From Propionibacteriaceae bacterium UBA7704 (GTDB lineage: Bacteria; Actinomycetota; Actinomycetes; Propionibacteriales; Propionibacteriaceae): a stretch of DNA of 64,000 nucleotides. This document shows, piece by piece, positions 17,700 through 26,351 of the stretch. The first letter of the stretch is position 1. Each line of letters opens with the position of its first letter. The DNA is taken from NCBI GenBank assembly GCA_002482525.1, contig DLGC01000005.1, forward strand, positions 44,770 to 108,769. Direction: 5' to 3'. Position numbers and translations under genes: made by a program. A model generated the notes under the pieces. It was not told the DNA's origin. It worked only from the letters and a program-made list of their open reading frames with translations, and searched no databases.

Positions 17700-19231
17700 C
17701 ACAGTGATCCTCGCGCAAGATCCTCACCGCGGCGCATCGCCAGTGCCGTGTGGAGGTGATCCAGGCCTGGTCGGTCGGCGCCGGCGAGATCGGCAATGGT
17801 CCAGGCGAGCCGAAGTACCTTGTCGACACCGCGGGCCGAGAGCTGCCCGGTGGCCAGTGCTTGCGTGAGGCGTTCTACACCGTCGGGCTGTGGCAACTTT
17901 TTGCGCAGCACCACCCCCGGAACCTCAGCATTGGTCCGCCAACCCAGCTCGGCCAGTCGATGGTGTTGACGGTCCCGCGCGGCCAACACCCGTTGGGCCA
18001 CCACAGCGCTGGAGTCGCCGGACACTTCACCGCCCAGTATCCCGGCCCGCACCGGACGTACCCGCTGGTGAATATCGATCCGATCCAGGATCGGCCCCGA
18101 CACCCGCGAGGCGTAACGGCGCACCGCCATCGGGGCACAGCGGCAGTTCGCGCCCGGTGTATCGGCCAATCCGCACGGGCAAGGATTGGCAGCCAAGACC
18201 AGCTGAAAGCTCGCCGGGTAGACCGCCGTGGCCGAGGCCCGCGCCAGCACCACCCGACCCGACTCCAACGGCACCCGCAACGCCTCCATGACCCGAGGCG
18301 GGAACTCGGGGGCTTCATCCAGAAAGAGCACACCGCGGTGGGCTCGCGAAATCGCACCCGGTAGCGCCACCCCGGCACCGCCGCCCACCAGGCTGGCCAG
18401 CGAGGCGGAGTGGTGTGGGTCGGCGAACGGTGGCCGGCGGATCAGTCCGTCGTCGAGGATCTCACCACTGAGCGAGTGCACCGCCGAGACCTCCAAAGCC
18501 TCGGACTCGCTGAGATCGGGCAGCACCGAGCTCAGTCGCTGAGCCAGCAGGGTCTTGCCGACGCCGGGCGGCCCGTGCAGGTAGAGATGATGTCGACCTG
18601 CGGCGGCGACCTCCAGCGCCCACTTGGCTTCTTCTTGGCCCGCAACATCGGCCAAATCCGGCGCGGCGGCAGCATGAACCTCATTCGGCCGCGATGTGGC
18701 TGGCATCGGCTGTCCCGGTCCGCCTGCCAGGATGTCGCCCAGATCGGCCAGATCGGCAGCCCCAAGCACCTGCAGACCCGATACCAGCGAAGCCTCCCGG
18801 AGCTGGACGGCAGGTACGACAGCGCGCTCCAATCCCTCAGCGGCGGCGGTCAGCAGCAGCGGCAGCAGGCCGCGTACCGCCCGCACCCGTCCGTCCAGAC
18901 CGAGTTCACCGAAGATGGCCAATCCCGCCAGGGCCTGCGGATCACATTTGCCTTCGGCGGCGGCCACCGCGGCCGCTATTCCCAGGTCGTAATGGGATCC
19001 GGCCTTCGGCAGCGTCGCCGGCGACAGGTTGATCGTGACCGGCCCCGAGGGCCAGCCGACACGAGTGGTGGCCATCGCGGCCCGGCAGCGGTCCTTGGCC
19101 TCCTTCAAGGCCGTATCCGGCAGCCCGACCATGCGGGTGCTGGGCAGCCCGGAGCCGATGGCGGCCTCGATGTCGATGACTGTGCCAGCCATCCCCACCA
19201 ACGCGACACTCACCGCAGTGGCCTGACGCAT
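17699..19231 (-). CDS. comM: YifB/ComM-family AAA+ ATPase (Mg-chelatase-like)
   Basis: 510 residues, normal length. An N-terminal Lon-protease-like domain (GMAGTVIDIEAAIGSGLPS, VGLPDTALKEAKDR) precedes the AAA+ module with Walker A GPPGVGKTLLAQRL, Walker B VLFLDEAPEF and the LAANPCPCG block. ComM is a hexameric helicase that promotes branch migration during natural transformation. It lies between yraN (1-nt overlap TGATG) and dprA (1-nt overlap), a conserved trio. Confidence 0.95.
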   Translation of the reverse strand: MRQATAVSVALVGMAGTVIDIEAAIGSGLPSTRMVGLPDTALKEAKDRCRAAMATTRVGWPSGPVTINLSPATLPKAGSHYDLGIAAAVAAAEGKCDPQALAGLAIFGELGLDGRVRAVRGLLPLLLTAAAEGLERAVVPAVQLREASLVSGLQVLGAADLADLGDILAGGPGQPMPATSRPNEVHAAAAPDLADVAGQEEAKWALEVAAAGRHHLYLHGPPGVGKTLLAQRLSSVLPDLSESEALEVSAVHSLSGEILDDGLIRRPPFADPHHSASLASLVGGGAGVALPGAISRAHRGVLFLDEAPEFPPRVMEALRVPLESGRVVLARASATAVYPASFQLVLAANPCPCGLADTPGANCRCAPMAVRRYASRVSGPILDRIDIHQRVRPVRAGILGGEVSGDSSAVVAQRVLAARDRQHHRLAELGWRTNAEVPGVVLRKKLPQPDGVERLTQALATGQLSARGVDKVLRLAWTIADLAGADRPGLDHLHTALAMRRGEDLARGSL

Positions 19232-19593
19232 CAGCAGATCCCTCGCCGATGATCGATCACGGCTGAGCCACGCGCCTGCAGCAGCACTCCGATCGCGTCG
19301 ATCCTGATCTCACCGACCCGACGTCGCTGCAGCTGCAGCCAATGGTGGGCGAGTTCACGCAGCTTGGCCATCTTGGTCGCCGTGATCGCCTCGATCGGTA
19401 GGCCGTAAGCGGTGCTGCGACGCGTCTTGACCTCACAGATGACCACCACCGGCGTGCGCCCCGGCTCCACCGCGATGATGTCGAGTTCGCCGGCGGAACA
19501 GCGCCAGTTCCGCTCGATGATGCGCCAGCCCAGACTCGCGAGATGCGCCGCCGCCAGATCTTCCCCGGTATGCCAGACTTCGTCCCTGTCCAC
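19231..19593 (-). CDS. yraN: YraN/UPF0102 nuclease-fold protein
   Basis: 120 residues from GTG 19593, chosen because GGAGG lies 8 nt ahead; TTG 19599 is too close to it. GEDLAAAHLASLGWRIIERN, then GELDIIAVE and VVICEVKTRRS, form the PD-(D/E)XK nuclease core with Asp, Glu and Lys present. The family is restriction-endonuclease-like with an undefined cellular role, and is nearly always beside comM, dprA and rnhB, as here. Confidence 0.9.
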   Translation of the reverse strand: MDRDEVWHTGEDLAAAHLASLGWRIIERNWRCSAGELDIIAVEPGRTPVVVICEVKTRRSTAYGLPIEAITATKMAKLRELAHHWLQLQRRRVGEIRIDAIGVLLQARGSAVIDHRRGIC

Positions 19594-19671
19594 CGTCAAC
19601 CACCTCCGGTGGTGACTATCGGGATCAGCGAGGGTTAGCGGTCAGCGCCGCAGCAGGCTGTGGATACTGAT

Positions 19672-19983
19672 CTACAGCTGGTCGGGAACGCGCAGGTCGT
19701 TGTGGACGATCTCTTCGATCGACACATCACGGAAGGTGAGCACTTTGGCGCTCTTGACGAAGCGAGCCGGTCGGAACATGTCCCAGACCCAGGCGTCTCC
19801 CATCGACACCTCGTAGTAGACGTCACCGCCTTCGGTTCGCACCTTGAGGTCGACCGCGTTGCACAGGTAGAAGCGCCGCTCGGTCTCCACCGCGTAGGTG
19901 AAGATTCCCACGACGTCCTTGTATTCCCGGTAGAGAGCAAGTTCAAGATCCGACTCGTACTGCTCCAGGTCTTCGGCGCTCAT
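19672..19983 (-). CDS. DUF2469 family protein
   Basis: 103 residues. The sequence MSAEDLEQYESDLELALYRE, then ERRFYLCNAVDLKVR and a DVYYEVSMGDAWVWDM block, are typical of the small actinobacterial DUF2469 family encoded next to rnhB. Its function is unknown. The ATG overlaps the rnhB stop (ATGA), implying coupled translation. No membrane segment or catalytic motif is apparent. Confidence 0.9.
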   Translation of the reverse strand: MSAEDLEQYESDLELALYREYKDVVGIFTYAVETERRFYLCNAVDLKVRTEGGDVYYEVSMGDAWVWDMFRPARFVKSAKVLTFRDVSIEEIVHNDLRVPDQL

Positions 19984-20627
19984 ATCGGATTCACCTTACC
20001 TGCTCGCCGGACGTTCTCGAAGCATTGACGGTGGATGACGCTAGGACCGTGAGTGTCCAACCGTTCCTGATGCAGCGCTGTGCAATAGCCCTTGTGGATG
20101 TTGAGGTCGTACTCCGGATAGCGCTCATGCCAGTCGGCCATGATCCGGTCGCGGGTGACCTTGGCGATCACCGAGGCCGCAGCAATGCAGGCCACTACCC
20201 GATCGCCTTTCCACATCGCCAGACTGGGCGATGCCAGACCGTCGACAGGAAAGCCATCGGTGAGCGCAAAATCCGGTTGCGGATCAAGCCCGGCGATTGC
20301 GCGACGCAGCGCAGTCAGATTCGCCTGGTGCATACCGAGCCGGTCACATTCATCGGCCTCAACCGAAACCACCGCCCATGACTGGGCCTGGTCAACGATG
20401 CGTTGGTAGGCCTGTTCTCGTTGAGCCGGGCTGAGGAGTTTGGAATCAGCCAGGCCGTCAATGCGTCCGGCTGTGCCTGCGGCCAAGATCACCGCGGCTG
20501 CGACCAACGGCCCGGCACAGGCACCACGCCCGGCCTCGTCGGCGCCGGCAATCAGGACGAAGCCTCCTCGTCGAAGTGCGGCTTCGTAGGCGTACAGGCC
20601 GTCAGCACGGCGAACCGAGACGTTCAT
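19980..20627 (-). CDS. rnhB: Ribonuclease HII
   Basis: 215 residues. The active-site start IAGADEAGRGACAGPLV contains the DEAGRG signature; ALTDGF and AASVIAKVTRDRIM supply further conserved acids. RNase HII removes ribonucleotides and RNA primers from DNA. It lies 4 bp after lepB and is followed by DUF2469, the typical actinobacterial arrangement. Confidence 0.96.
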   Translation of the reverse strand: MNVSVRRADGLYAYEAALRRGGFVLIAGADEAGRGACAGPLVAAAVILAAGTAGRIDGLADSKLLSPAQREQAYQRIVDQAQSWAVVSVEADECDRLGMHQANLTALRRAIAGLDPQPDFALTDGFPVDGLASPSLAMWKGDRVVACIAAASVIAKVTRDRIMADWHERYPEYDLNIHKGYCTALHQERLDTHGPSVIHRQCFENVRRAGKVNPI

Positions 20628-20631
20628 CGGC

Positions 20632-21408
20632 CTAGCAAATGACCCGGTCTCCCTTGATGACCGGCTTCGCCGGCGGAATCCCCGGTGCCGGTACGCGTTC
20701 GAAGCTGGTGGGTCGGCTAATCGTGTGGAAACGATCGAACGGATACACCACAGCTACCGCAGTGCCCACAATGTCGCTGGTGGGCACCATCGCCTGGTAG
20801 CCCTCCGGACGGCCGATGATCTTCTCACCGATATGGCAGCGCGAGTCTTGCGAGGAGTTTCGGTGGTCCCCCATCACGAACACAGAGTCGGCAGGAACCA
20901 CCACATCGAACGACATCGAGGACGGATCCACCTGACGTCCGGTGACCGGATCGACATACAAGTAGGAAGTCTCGTTCACGGCGGTGCCATTGACGCTGAC
21001 TCGCCCCTTGGCATCGCAGCAGGTCACATGGTCCCCGGCGATTCCAATCACTCGCTTGATCAAGTGGTTGGAGCTCTCATCGGGTGCCAGTCCGACGAAG
21101 ATGAGCACCTTCTGCCAAAGGTCCTCCTCCGGCGGCGGCGCCCCCAACCAACCCAATGAGTCACGGAACACCACGATGTCGCCTCGTTGATAGGGCACGA
21201 GCTTCTGAACGGCAACACGGTCGCCGATCATCAAGGTGTTCTCCATCGAGGAAGACGGGATGACGAACATCTGCGCGACAAAGACACGCAGGAGCGTCGA
21301 GGCGATAAGTGCACCGACAACGACGATCGCGATTTCGCGGGTCCAGGCGCCTAAGGTCCCCAACGCCGAGGAGGATCGTTCCATCCCAGGTTGGCCCTCG
21401 CCGCTCAC
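20632..21408 (-). CDS. lepB: Signal peptidase I
   Basis: 258 residues from a GTG start. One membrane segment (about 26-48) is followed by the catalytic Ser54 in IPSSSMENTL, Lys118 in NHLIKRVIGIAGD, and the box FVMGDHRNSSQDSR. It cleaves signal peptides of exported proteins on the outer face of the membrane. It sits between rplS and rnhB as in many actinobacteria. A later start at the ATG encoding Met9 is possible. Confidence 0.95.
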   Translation of the reverse strand: MSGEGQPGMERSSSALGTLGAWTREIAIVVVGALIASTLLRVFVAQMFVIPSSSMENTLMIGDRVAVQKLVPYQRGDIVVFRDSLGWLGAPPPEEDLWQKVLIFVGLAPDESSNHLIKRVIGIAGDHVTCCDAKGRVSVNGTAVNETSYLYVDPVTGRQVDPSSMSFDVVVPADSVFVMGDHRNSSQDSRCHIGEKIIGRPEGYQAMVPTSDIVGTAVAVVYPFDRFHTISRPTSFERVPAPGIPPAKPVIKGDRVIC

Positions 21409-21457
21409 CTGATCACCCTTTCGTCCGTACCGTGACTACGTCGACCGGCTCGGAGGC

Positions 21458-21808
21458 TCAGCGGTCGCGCTTCTCCTTGATCTTTGCAGCTTTGCCGCGA
21501 AGTCCGCGCAGGTAGTACAGCTTGGCGCGTCGCACGTCACCGAAACGATCAACTTCGATCTTCTCGATGATCGGGCTGTGCAGTGGGAAGGTTCGCTCGA
21601 CACCGGTCCCGAAGCTGATCTTGCGGACCGTGAAAGTCTCGGCGATACCGGACCCAGTACGGGAGATGACGACTCCGGCGAAGACCTGAATACGGGAGCG
21701 GTTGCCTTCAACGACTCGCACGTGAACCTTCACCTGATCGCCAGGCCGGAAGTCGGGCATGTCGTCGCGGAGGGCGGCTGCGCCGACCTGTTCCACCAGT
21801 TTGTTCAT
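21458..21808 (-). CDS. rplS: 50S ribosomal protein L19
   Basis: 116 residues from ATG 21808, preceded by GAGGAAACC; a start further upstream would add non-conserved residues. MNKLVEQVGAAALRDDMP, FRPGDQVKVHVRVVEG and the C-terminal RRAKLYYLRGLRGKAAKI are standard L19. The gene usually follows trmD; here sdhCAB lies between. The leader has alternative pairing elements (21823-21921) that may control translation. Confidence 0.97.
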   Translation of the reverse strand: MNKLVEQVGAAALRDDMPDFRPGDQVKVHVRVVEGNRSRIQVFAGVVISRTGSGIAETFTVRKISFGTGVERTFPLHSPIIEKIEVDRFGDVRRAKLYYLRGLRGKAAKIKEKRDR

Positions 21809-21822
21809 GGTTTCCTCGCCAG

Positions 21823-21921
21823 TGCCACAGGTCACTTCGTCTTGATTTGAAAGTCCCCGAATGAACCTTCCCCCTGTGGCAGGGGTTCACTCGGCACAAC
21901 AGCTCCTAAGTTTGCCACAGG
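21823..21921 (-). promoter_or_regulatory. rplS leader with two mutually exclusive 9-bp pairings
   Basis: In mRNA sense, CCTGTGGCA occurs at 21921-21913 and again at 21831-21823, and its complement TGCCACAGG lies between them at 21881-21873. The middle segment can pair with either copy; the second copy ends 14 nt before the ATG, directly ahead of the GAGGAAACC ribosome-binding site. The middle segment can also fold on itself (CCCCTG/CAGGGG). This is the layout of a translational switch and would fit L19 autoregulation, but that is inference from pairing only. Confidence 0.5.
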
Positions 21922-21987
21922 CGAGGCCACCGGCGGAAATCGGGCGACACTGTTCACCATGGCCGACGGCACCCGTCGACGAACGCG

Positions 21988-22020
21988 CTGTGGCCCCGGA
22001 GCCGAGCTCCGGGGCCACAG
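21988..22020 (-). terminator. Strong hairpin after sdhB
   Basis: CTGTGGCCCCGGAGC (21988-22002) pairs perfectly with 22006-22020 around a CGA loop, 15 bp in all, 14 nt beyond the sdhB stop. It has no T-run. It probably ends the sdhCAB transcript ahead of the rplS promoter. Confidence 0.75.
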
Positions 22021-22034
22021 TGGCGACGCAGGTG

Positions 22035-22796
22035 TTACTTGCCGTCCCGCTTGAACAGCGAGGCGATGAGATCCCGATTCAGTTGGCTGATAGTGTCCAG
22101 CGGAATCTCCTTGGGGCAGACCGCAGCACACTCGCCGATGTTGGTGCAGCCACCGAACCCGAGGGCATCGTGCTCACCGACCATCTTCTTCACGCGCAAC
22201 GGACGCTCCGGCTGGCCCTGCGGAAGCATCGCCAGGTGGGTGATCTTGGCCGCGGTGAACAGCATGCCCGAGTGGTTCGGGCAGGCCGCCACGCAGGCGC
22301 CACAACCGATGCAGGTAGCGGCGTCGAAGGCGCGATCGGCCTTCAGCTTGCTGACCGCATTGGCATGGGCCTCCGGAGCTGCACCGGTGTTCACCGACAC
22401 ATAGCCACCGGCCTGGATGATCCGGTCGAAGGCCGAGCGATCCACGACCAGGTCCTTGATCACCGGGAACGCGCCGGCCCGCCAGGGCTCGACGTCGATC
22501 ACGGCACCGTCGGAGAAGGACCGCATGTGCAGCTGGCAGGTGGTGGTCGCCACCGGCGAGTTGCCCCGACCGTGAGCGGTGCCGTTGATCACGACGCCAC
22601 ACATGCCACAGATACCTTCGCGGCAGTCGTGGTCGAAGGCCACCGGCTCTTCGCCCTTCAGTGTCAGATCTTCATTCAGCAGGTCGAGCATCTCCAGGAA
22701 GGACATGTCCTCCGACACGTCCTGTACCTGGTAAGTGACCATGCGCCCTTCGGACTGGGCGTTTGCTTGGCGCCATACGCGCAGGGTGATGTTCAC
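22035..22796 (-). CDS. sdhB: Succinate dehydrogenase/fumarate reductase iron-sulfur subunit
   Basis: 253 residues, GTG start in a 4-bp overlap with sdhA. The N-terminal [2Fe-2S] ligands are CREGICGMC (Cys58, 63, 66) plus Cys87. The C-terminal clusters are CIGCGACVAACPNHSG and CTNIGECAAVCPKEIPL. It passes electrons between the SdhA flavin and menaquinone at SdhC. The sequence is of the type-B (menaquinone) class found in actinobacteria, where it can work in either direction; propionic fermenters use it for fumarate reduction. Confidence 0.96.
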   Translation of the reverse strand: MNITLRVWRQANAQSEGRMVTYQVQDVSEDMSFLEMLDLLNEDLTLKGEEPVAFDHDCREGICGMCGVVINGTAHGRGNSPVATTTCQLHMRSFSDGAVIDVEPWRAGAFPVIKDLVVDRSAFDRIIQAGGYVSVNTGAAPEAHANAVSKLKADRAFDAATCIGCGACVAACPNHSGMLFTAAKITHLAMLPQGQPERPLRVKKMVGEHDALGFGGCTNIGECAAVCPKEIPLDTISQLNRDLIASLFKRDGK

Positions 22797-24805
22797 TTGT
22801 AACTCCGTTGCTTCAGCTCGATGGCCTCATAGACCAGATCTTCCTTGTGAAGGACCGGTTTCTCACCGGTGCCGGTGTACTCCCAAGCCGCGGCGTAGAG
22901 GAACTGATCGTCGTGACGCAGCGCCTCGCCATCCTCGGTCTGGCTCTCGGCCCGGAAGTGACCGCCACAGGATTCCTTGCGGTGCAGGGCGTCCACGCAC
23001 ATCAAGCGGCCCAGTTCGATGAAGTCGGCCACGCGTCCGGCCCGCTCCAGGGTCTGGTTGAAGTCCTCGTTCACGCCGGTGACCTTGACGTTGCTCCAGA
23101 ACTCATCGCGCAACGCGTCGATCTTGTCGATGGCGATCTTCAGGCCCTCTTCGGTGCGCTCCATGCCGCAGTACTCCCACATGATGTGGCCGAGTTCCTT
23201 GTGGAAGGAGTCCACGGTGCGAGTGCCTTGAATGGACAGCAACTTCTCGACTCGCTCGGTGACTGCGTCGAGTGCCTCAATGACTGCCGGATGGCTCTCG
23301 TCGACCGTGTCGAATTTGAGCGCATCAGCCAGGTAGTCGTTGATGGTGTTCGGCAGCACGAAGTAGCCATCGGCCAAGCCCTGCATCAGTGCCGAAGCCC
23401 CCAGACGGTTCGCACCGTGATCGGAGAAGTTCGCCTCGCCGGCCACATACAGGCCCGGAATCGAGCTCTCCAGGTCGTAGTCGACCCACAGCCCGCCCAT
23501 GACGTAGTGAACCGCCGGGTAGATCCGCATCGGGGTCTCGTAGGGGTTCTCGCCAGTGATCTGGGCGTACATGTCGAACAGGTTGCCGTAGCGGGCCGCC
23601 ACGGCGTCCTTGCCCAACCGCTCAATGGCTTCGGAGAAGTCCAGGTAGACGCCGCGACGCACCATCTTCTCGTTGCCGTCGTGGTCGCGTTCCTTGACTG
23701 CCGGTCCCACGCCGCGACCTTCGTCGCACATGTTCTTGGCCTGCCGGGATGCGATGTCTCGCGGCACCAGGTTGCCGAAGGACGGGTAGATCCGCTCCAG
23801 GTAGTAGTCGCGATCTTCCTCAGGAATCTCGCGAGGATCCTTTTCGCAGTCTTCGACCTTCTTGGGCACCCAGATGCGACCGTCGTTACGCAGCGATTCC
23901 GACATCAAGGTCAGCTTCGACTGGGTCTCACCATGCACCGGAATGCAGGTGGGGTGGATCTGGGTGTAGCACGGGTTGGCGAAGTAGGCGCCCTTGCGGT
24001 GCGCCCGCCAGCTCGCGGTCACGTTGGACCCCATGGCATTGGTGGACAGGAAGAACACATTGCCGTAGCCACCGGTGGCGAGCACCACAGCGTCGGCGAG
24101 CCAGGTCTCGATCTCACCGGTCACCATGTCGCGGGTGACGATGCCGCGGGCGCGGCCGTCAGCGACGATGAGTTCCAACATTTCGTGACGGGTGTATTCC
24201 TTCACCGTGCCGGCAGCGATCTGACGCTCCAAGGCCTGGTAGGCACCAATCAGCAGCTGCTGGCCGGTCTGGCCACGAGCGTAGAAGGTGCGCTGCACCT
24301 GTACGCCGCCGAAGGAGCGGTTGTCGAGCAGGCCGCCGTACTCACGAGCGAACGGAACGCCCTGCGCGACACACTGGTCGATGATGTTCGCGCTGACTTC
24401 GGCCAGACGGTAGACGTTGGTCTCACGTGCCCGGTAGTCGCCGCCCTTGACGGTGTCGTAGAACAGCCGGTAGGTCGAGTCGTTGTCATTGCGGTAGTTC
24501 TTGGCCGCGTTGATGCCACCCTGAGCCGCAATGGAGTGAGCCCGACGAGGGCTGTCCTGGTAGCAGAAGTTCAGCACGTTGTAGCCAGCTTCACCCAGAG
24601 AGGCTGCAGCGGCGCCGCCAGCCAGGCCGGTGCCCACGATGATGACCGTCAGCTTGCGACGGTTGGCCGGGTTGACCAGCTTGGCGCCGAACTGACGCTG
24701 AGACCATTTCTTTTCGATCGGACCGGCAGGCGCCTTGGTATCGGCGACCTTGTCGCCCAAGGTGAAGTAGTCGGCACCGGGGAGTTTGTTTGCAGTCGTC
24801 GCCAT
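22793..24805 (-). CDS. sdhA: Succinate dehydrogenase/fumarate reductase flavoprotein subunit
   Basis: 670 residues from ATG 24805, which shares one base with the sdhC stop (TGATG); a longer upstream frame only shadows sdhC. The FAD motif is GTGLAGG (58-64), and RRAHSIAAQGGINAA carries the His that binds FAD covalently. HPTCIPVHG and ANRLGASALMQGLADG are further family blocks. It oxidises succinate or reduces fumarate on the cytoplasmic side. The length and single cytochrome b partner fit the type-B enzyme. Confidence 0.97.
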   Translation of the reverse strand: MATTANKLPGADYFTLGDKVADTKAPAGPIEKKWSQRQFGAKLVNPANRRKLTVIIVGTGLAGGAAAASLGEAGYNVLNFCYQDSPRRAHSIAAQGGINAAKNYRNDNDSTYRLFYDTVKGGDYRARETNVYRLAEVSANIIDQCVAQGVPFAREYGGLLDNRSFGGVQVQRTFYARGQTGQQLLIGAYQALERQIAAGTVKEYTRHEMLELIVADGRARGIVTRDMVTGEIETWLADAVVLATGGYGNVFFLSTNAMGSNVTASWRAHRKGAYFANPCYTQIHPTCIPVHGETQSKLTLMSESLRNDGRIWVPKKVEDCEKDPREIPEEDRDYYLERIYPSFGNLVPRDIASRQAKNMCDEGRGVGPAVKERDHDGNEKMVRRGVYLDFSEAIERLGKDAVAARYGNLFDMYAQITGENPYETPMRIYPAVHYVMGGLWVDYDLESSIPGLYVAGEANFSDHGANRLGASALMQGLADGYFVLPNTINDYLADALKFDTVDESHPAVIEALDAVTERVEKLLSIQGTRTVDSFHKELGHIMWEYCGMERTEEGLKIAIDKIDALRDEFWSNVKVTGVNEDFNQTLERAGRVADFIELGRLMCVDALHRKESCGGHFRAESQTEDGEALRHDDQFLYAAAWEYTGTGEKPVLHKEDLVYEAIELKQRSYK

Positions 24806-25518
24806 CAGTGAATCCATCCGAAGAGTACGGCCACCGGCATGATCATGAAGCCGATGAAGAGCAGAACCGCCACCGCCCAGGCACAGCCGTTCAGCACGGT
24901 GCGGGCCTTGGCACTGGTATTCGCCCCCAAAGTCGTGAAGGCACTCCAGAAACCGTGACGCACGTGCATGGTCACGACGGTGATCCAGACCGCGTACAGC
25001 AGCACCATCCACCACAGGCTGAACTCCCCGATCACCATCTTGTAGGGGGAGTCGGCGTAGGTGGTTGCAAAGGACCCGTTGATCAGTGCGGAGTGCACCG
25101 TGAACTGCGCCAGGTGGAAGATCAACAGACCGGCCAGGATGACGCCGCCCCAGCGCATGGTTCGCGCGGAGTAGGTCTCTGACAGCGTCTTGCGAACCTT
25201 GTACGTGCTCGGCGTCGCCGCCTTGGCCCGCGACCACAGCGTGAACGCGGAGTACAGGTGCAGGACGACCATCGCCACCAAGAAGACGCGGAAGATCCAG
25301 ATGAAGCTGCCCGGCGGAAGCGCCGGCGCCAGGATGTCGCCCTTGAGCCACTCTGCGTACTGATCGAACTCTTCAGCACCAAGGAACATCTTGAGGTTGC
25401 CATACATGTGCATCAGCAGGAATCCGATGAGGATCAGTCCGGTGATGGCCATCGTGGCCTTCATCGCAACTGAGGACCGTGCGGCCCGCTGATGAGGAGT
25501 TAGGGTCGTAGTCGCCAC
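24805..25518 (-). CDS. sdhC: Succinate dehydrogenase cytochrome b558-type membrane subunit
   Basis: 237 residues from GTG 25518 (GTG 25527 also possible). Five membrane segments are visible. His residues suited to two haems lie in LMHMYGNLK, VVLHLYSA, FHLAQFTVHS and MHVRHGFWSAF. This is the single-subunit, two-haem anchor of type-B Sdh/Frd, linking the enzyme to menaquinone. It is the first gene of the sdhCAB operon; the operon promoter must lie in the ~107 bp between here and trmD. Confidence 0.93.
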   Translation of the reverse strand: MATTTLTPHQRAARSSVAMKATMAITGLILIGFLLMHMYGNLKMFLGAEEFDQYAEWLKGDILAPALPPGSFIWIFRVFLVAMVVLHLYSAFTLWSRAKAATPSTYKVRKTLSETYSARTMRWGGVILAGLLIFHLAQFTVHSALINGSFATTYADSPYKMVIGEFSLWWMVLLYAVWITVVTMHVRHGFWSAFTTLGANTSAKARTVLNGCAWAVAVLLFIGFMIMPVAVLFGWIH

Positions 25519-25625
25519 GCAGCACACCCTAATCAGTCCGGGGGCCCCTTGGGTTCATGCACGTACATTGCCGGGCACGGCGTCTCATAATCTGGACGCC
25601 ACCTCGCCGACTAGGCCAAACAGAG

Positions 25626-26351
25626 CTATTTCGAAAGGTTTTCCTGGCTAAAACCAGCCCCGGGGAGCAGGTCAGGGCGTCGCTCGGCAGTGATCTTCTT
25701 CGCCTGCTCGATGCGCCAGCGGTCCACCTCGCCATGATGGCCGCTCAACAGAACCGGCGGCACCTCCAGGCCGCGCCAGGTGGCCGGCTTGGTGTAGACC
25801 GGATACTCCAGCAGCCCGTCGAGCTGGCTGCCGTGGGATTCCTCCACCAACGACTCGGGATTTCCCAGCACGCCGGGAAGCAGTCGAACCACGGCTTCGA
25901 CGATGGCCAACGCGGCGACCTCTCCCCCGTTGAGCACGTAGTCACCCAGGCTCACCTCGCGCACCGGCATTCGCCGACGGGCGTACTGCGCCACGCGGGC
26001 ATCAATGCCCTCGTAGCGTCCACAGGCGAACAACAACCATTCCTCGGCGGCGAACTCCTCGGCGACCCGTTGGGTGAACCGCTCCCCGGAAGGAGTGGGC
26101 ACCACCAGAACCGGGACGGCCGCATCAGGCACCAGGGCGTCCAGAGCCTCTCCCCACGGTTCGGGCTTCATCACCATGCCTGCGCCGCCGCCATAGGGCG
26201 TGTCGTCCACGGTGCGGTGCCGGTCATGGGTCCAATCCCTCAAGTCGTGGACGCCTAGATCGACCAGACCGGATTCGATCGCTTTGCCGACCAACGACAG
26301 CTGCAGCGCGGCGAAGTAGTCGGGGAAAATGCTGACCAGGTCAATCCTCAT
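25626..26351 (-). CDS. trmD: tRNA (guanine37-N1)-methyltransferase
   Basis: 241 residues from ATG 26351, where the conserved start MRIDLVSIFPDYF begins. The SPOUT knot region includes TPYGGGAGMVMKPEP, RYEGIDAR and SLGDYVLNGGEVAAL. It methylates G37 beside the anticodon to prevent frameshifting. It overlaps rimM by 11 bp, as is common. Normally rplS follows at once; here sdhCAB intervenes. Confidence 0.97.
   Translation of the reverse strand: MRIDLVSIFPDYFAALQLSLVGKAIESGLVDLGVHDLRDWTHDRHRTVDDTPYGGGAGMVMKPEPWGEALDALVPDAAVPVLVVPTPSGERFTQRVAEEFAAEEWLLFACGRYEGIDARVAQYARRRMPVREVSLGDYVLNGGEVAALAIVEAVVRLLPGVLGNPESLVEESHGSQLDGLLEYPVYTKPATWRGLEVPPVLLSGHHGEVDRWRIEQAKKITAERRPDLLPGAGFSQENLSK

Noticed and set aside
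24806..25351. Longer form of SdhA starting near 25351
   Set aside because: The extra ~180 residues have no family similarity and overlap sdhC in another frame; ATG 24805 with the TGATG junction fits.
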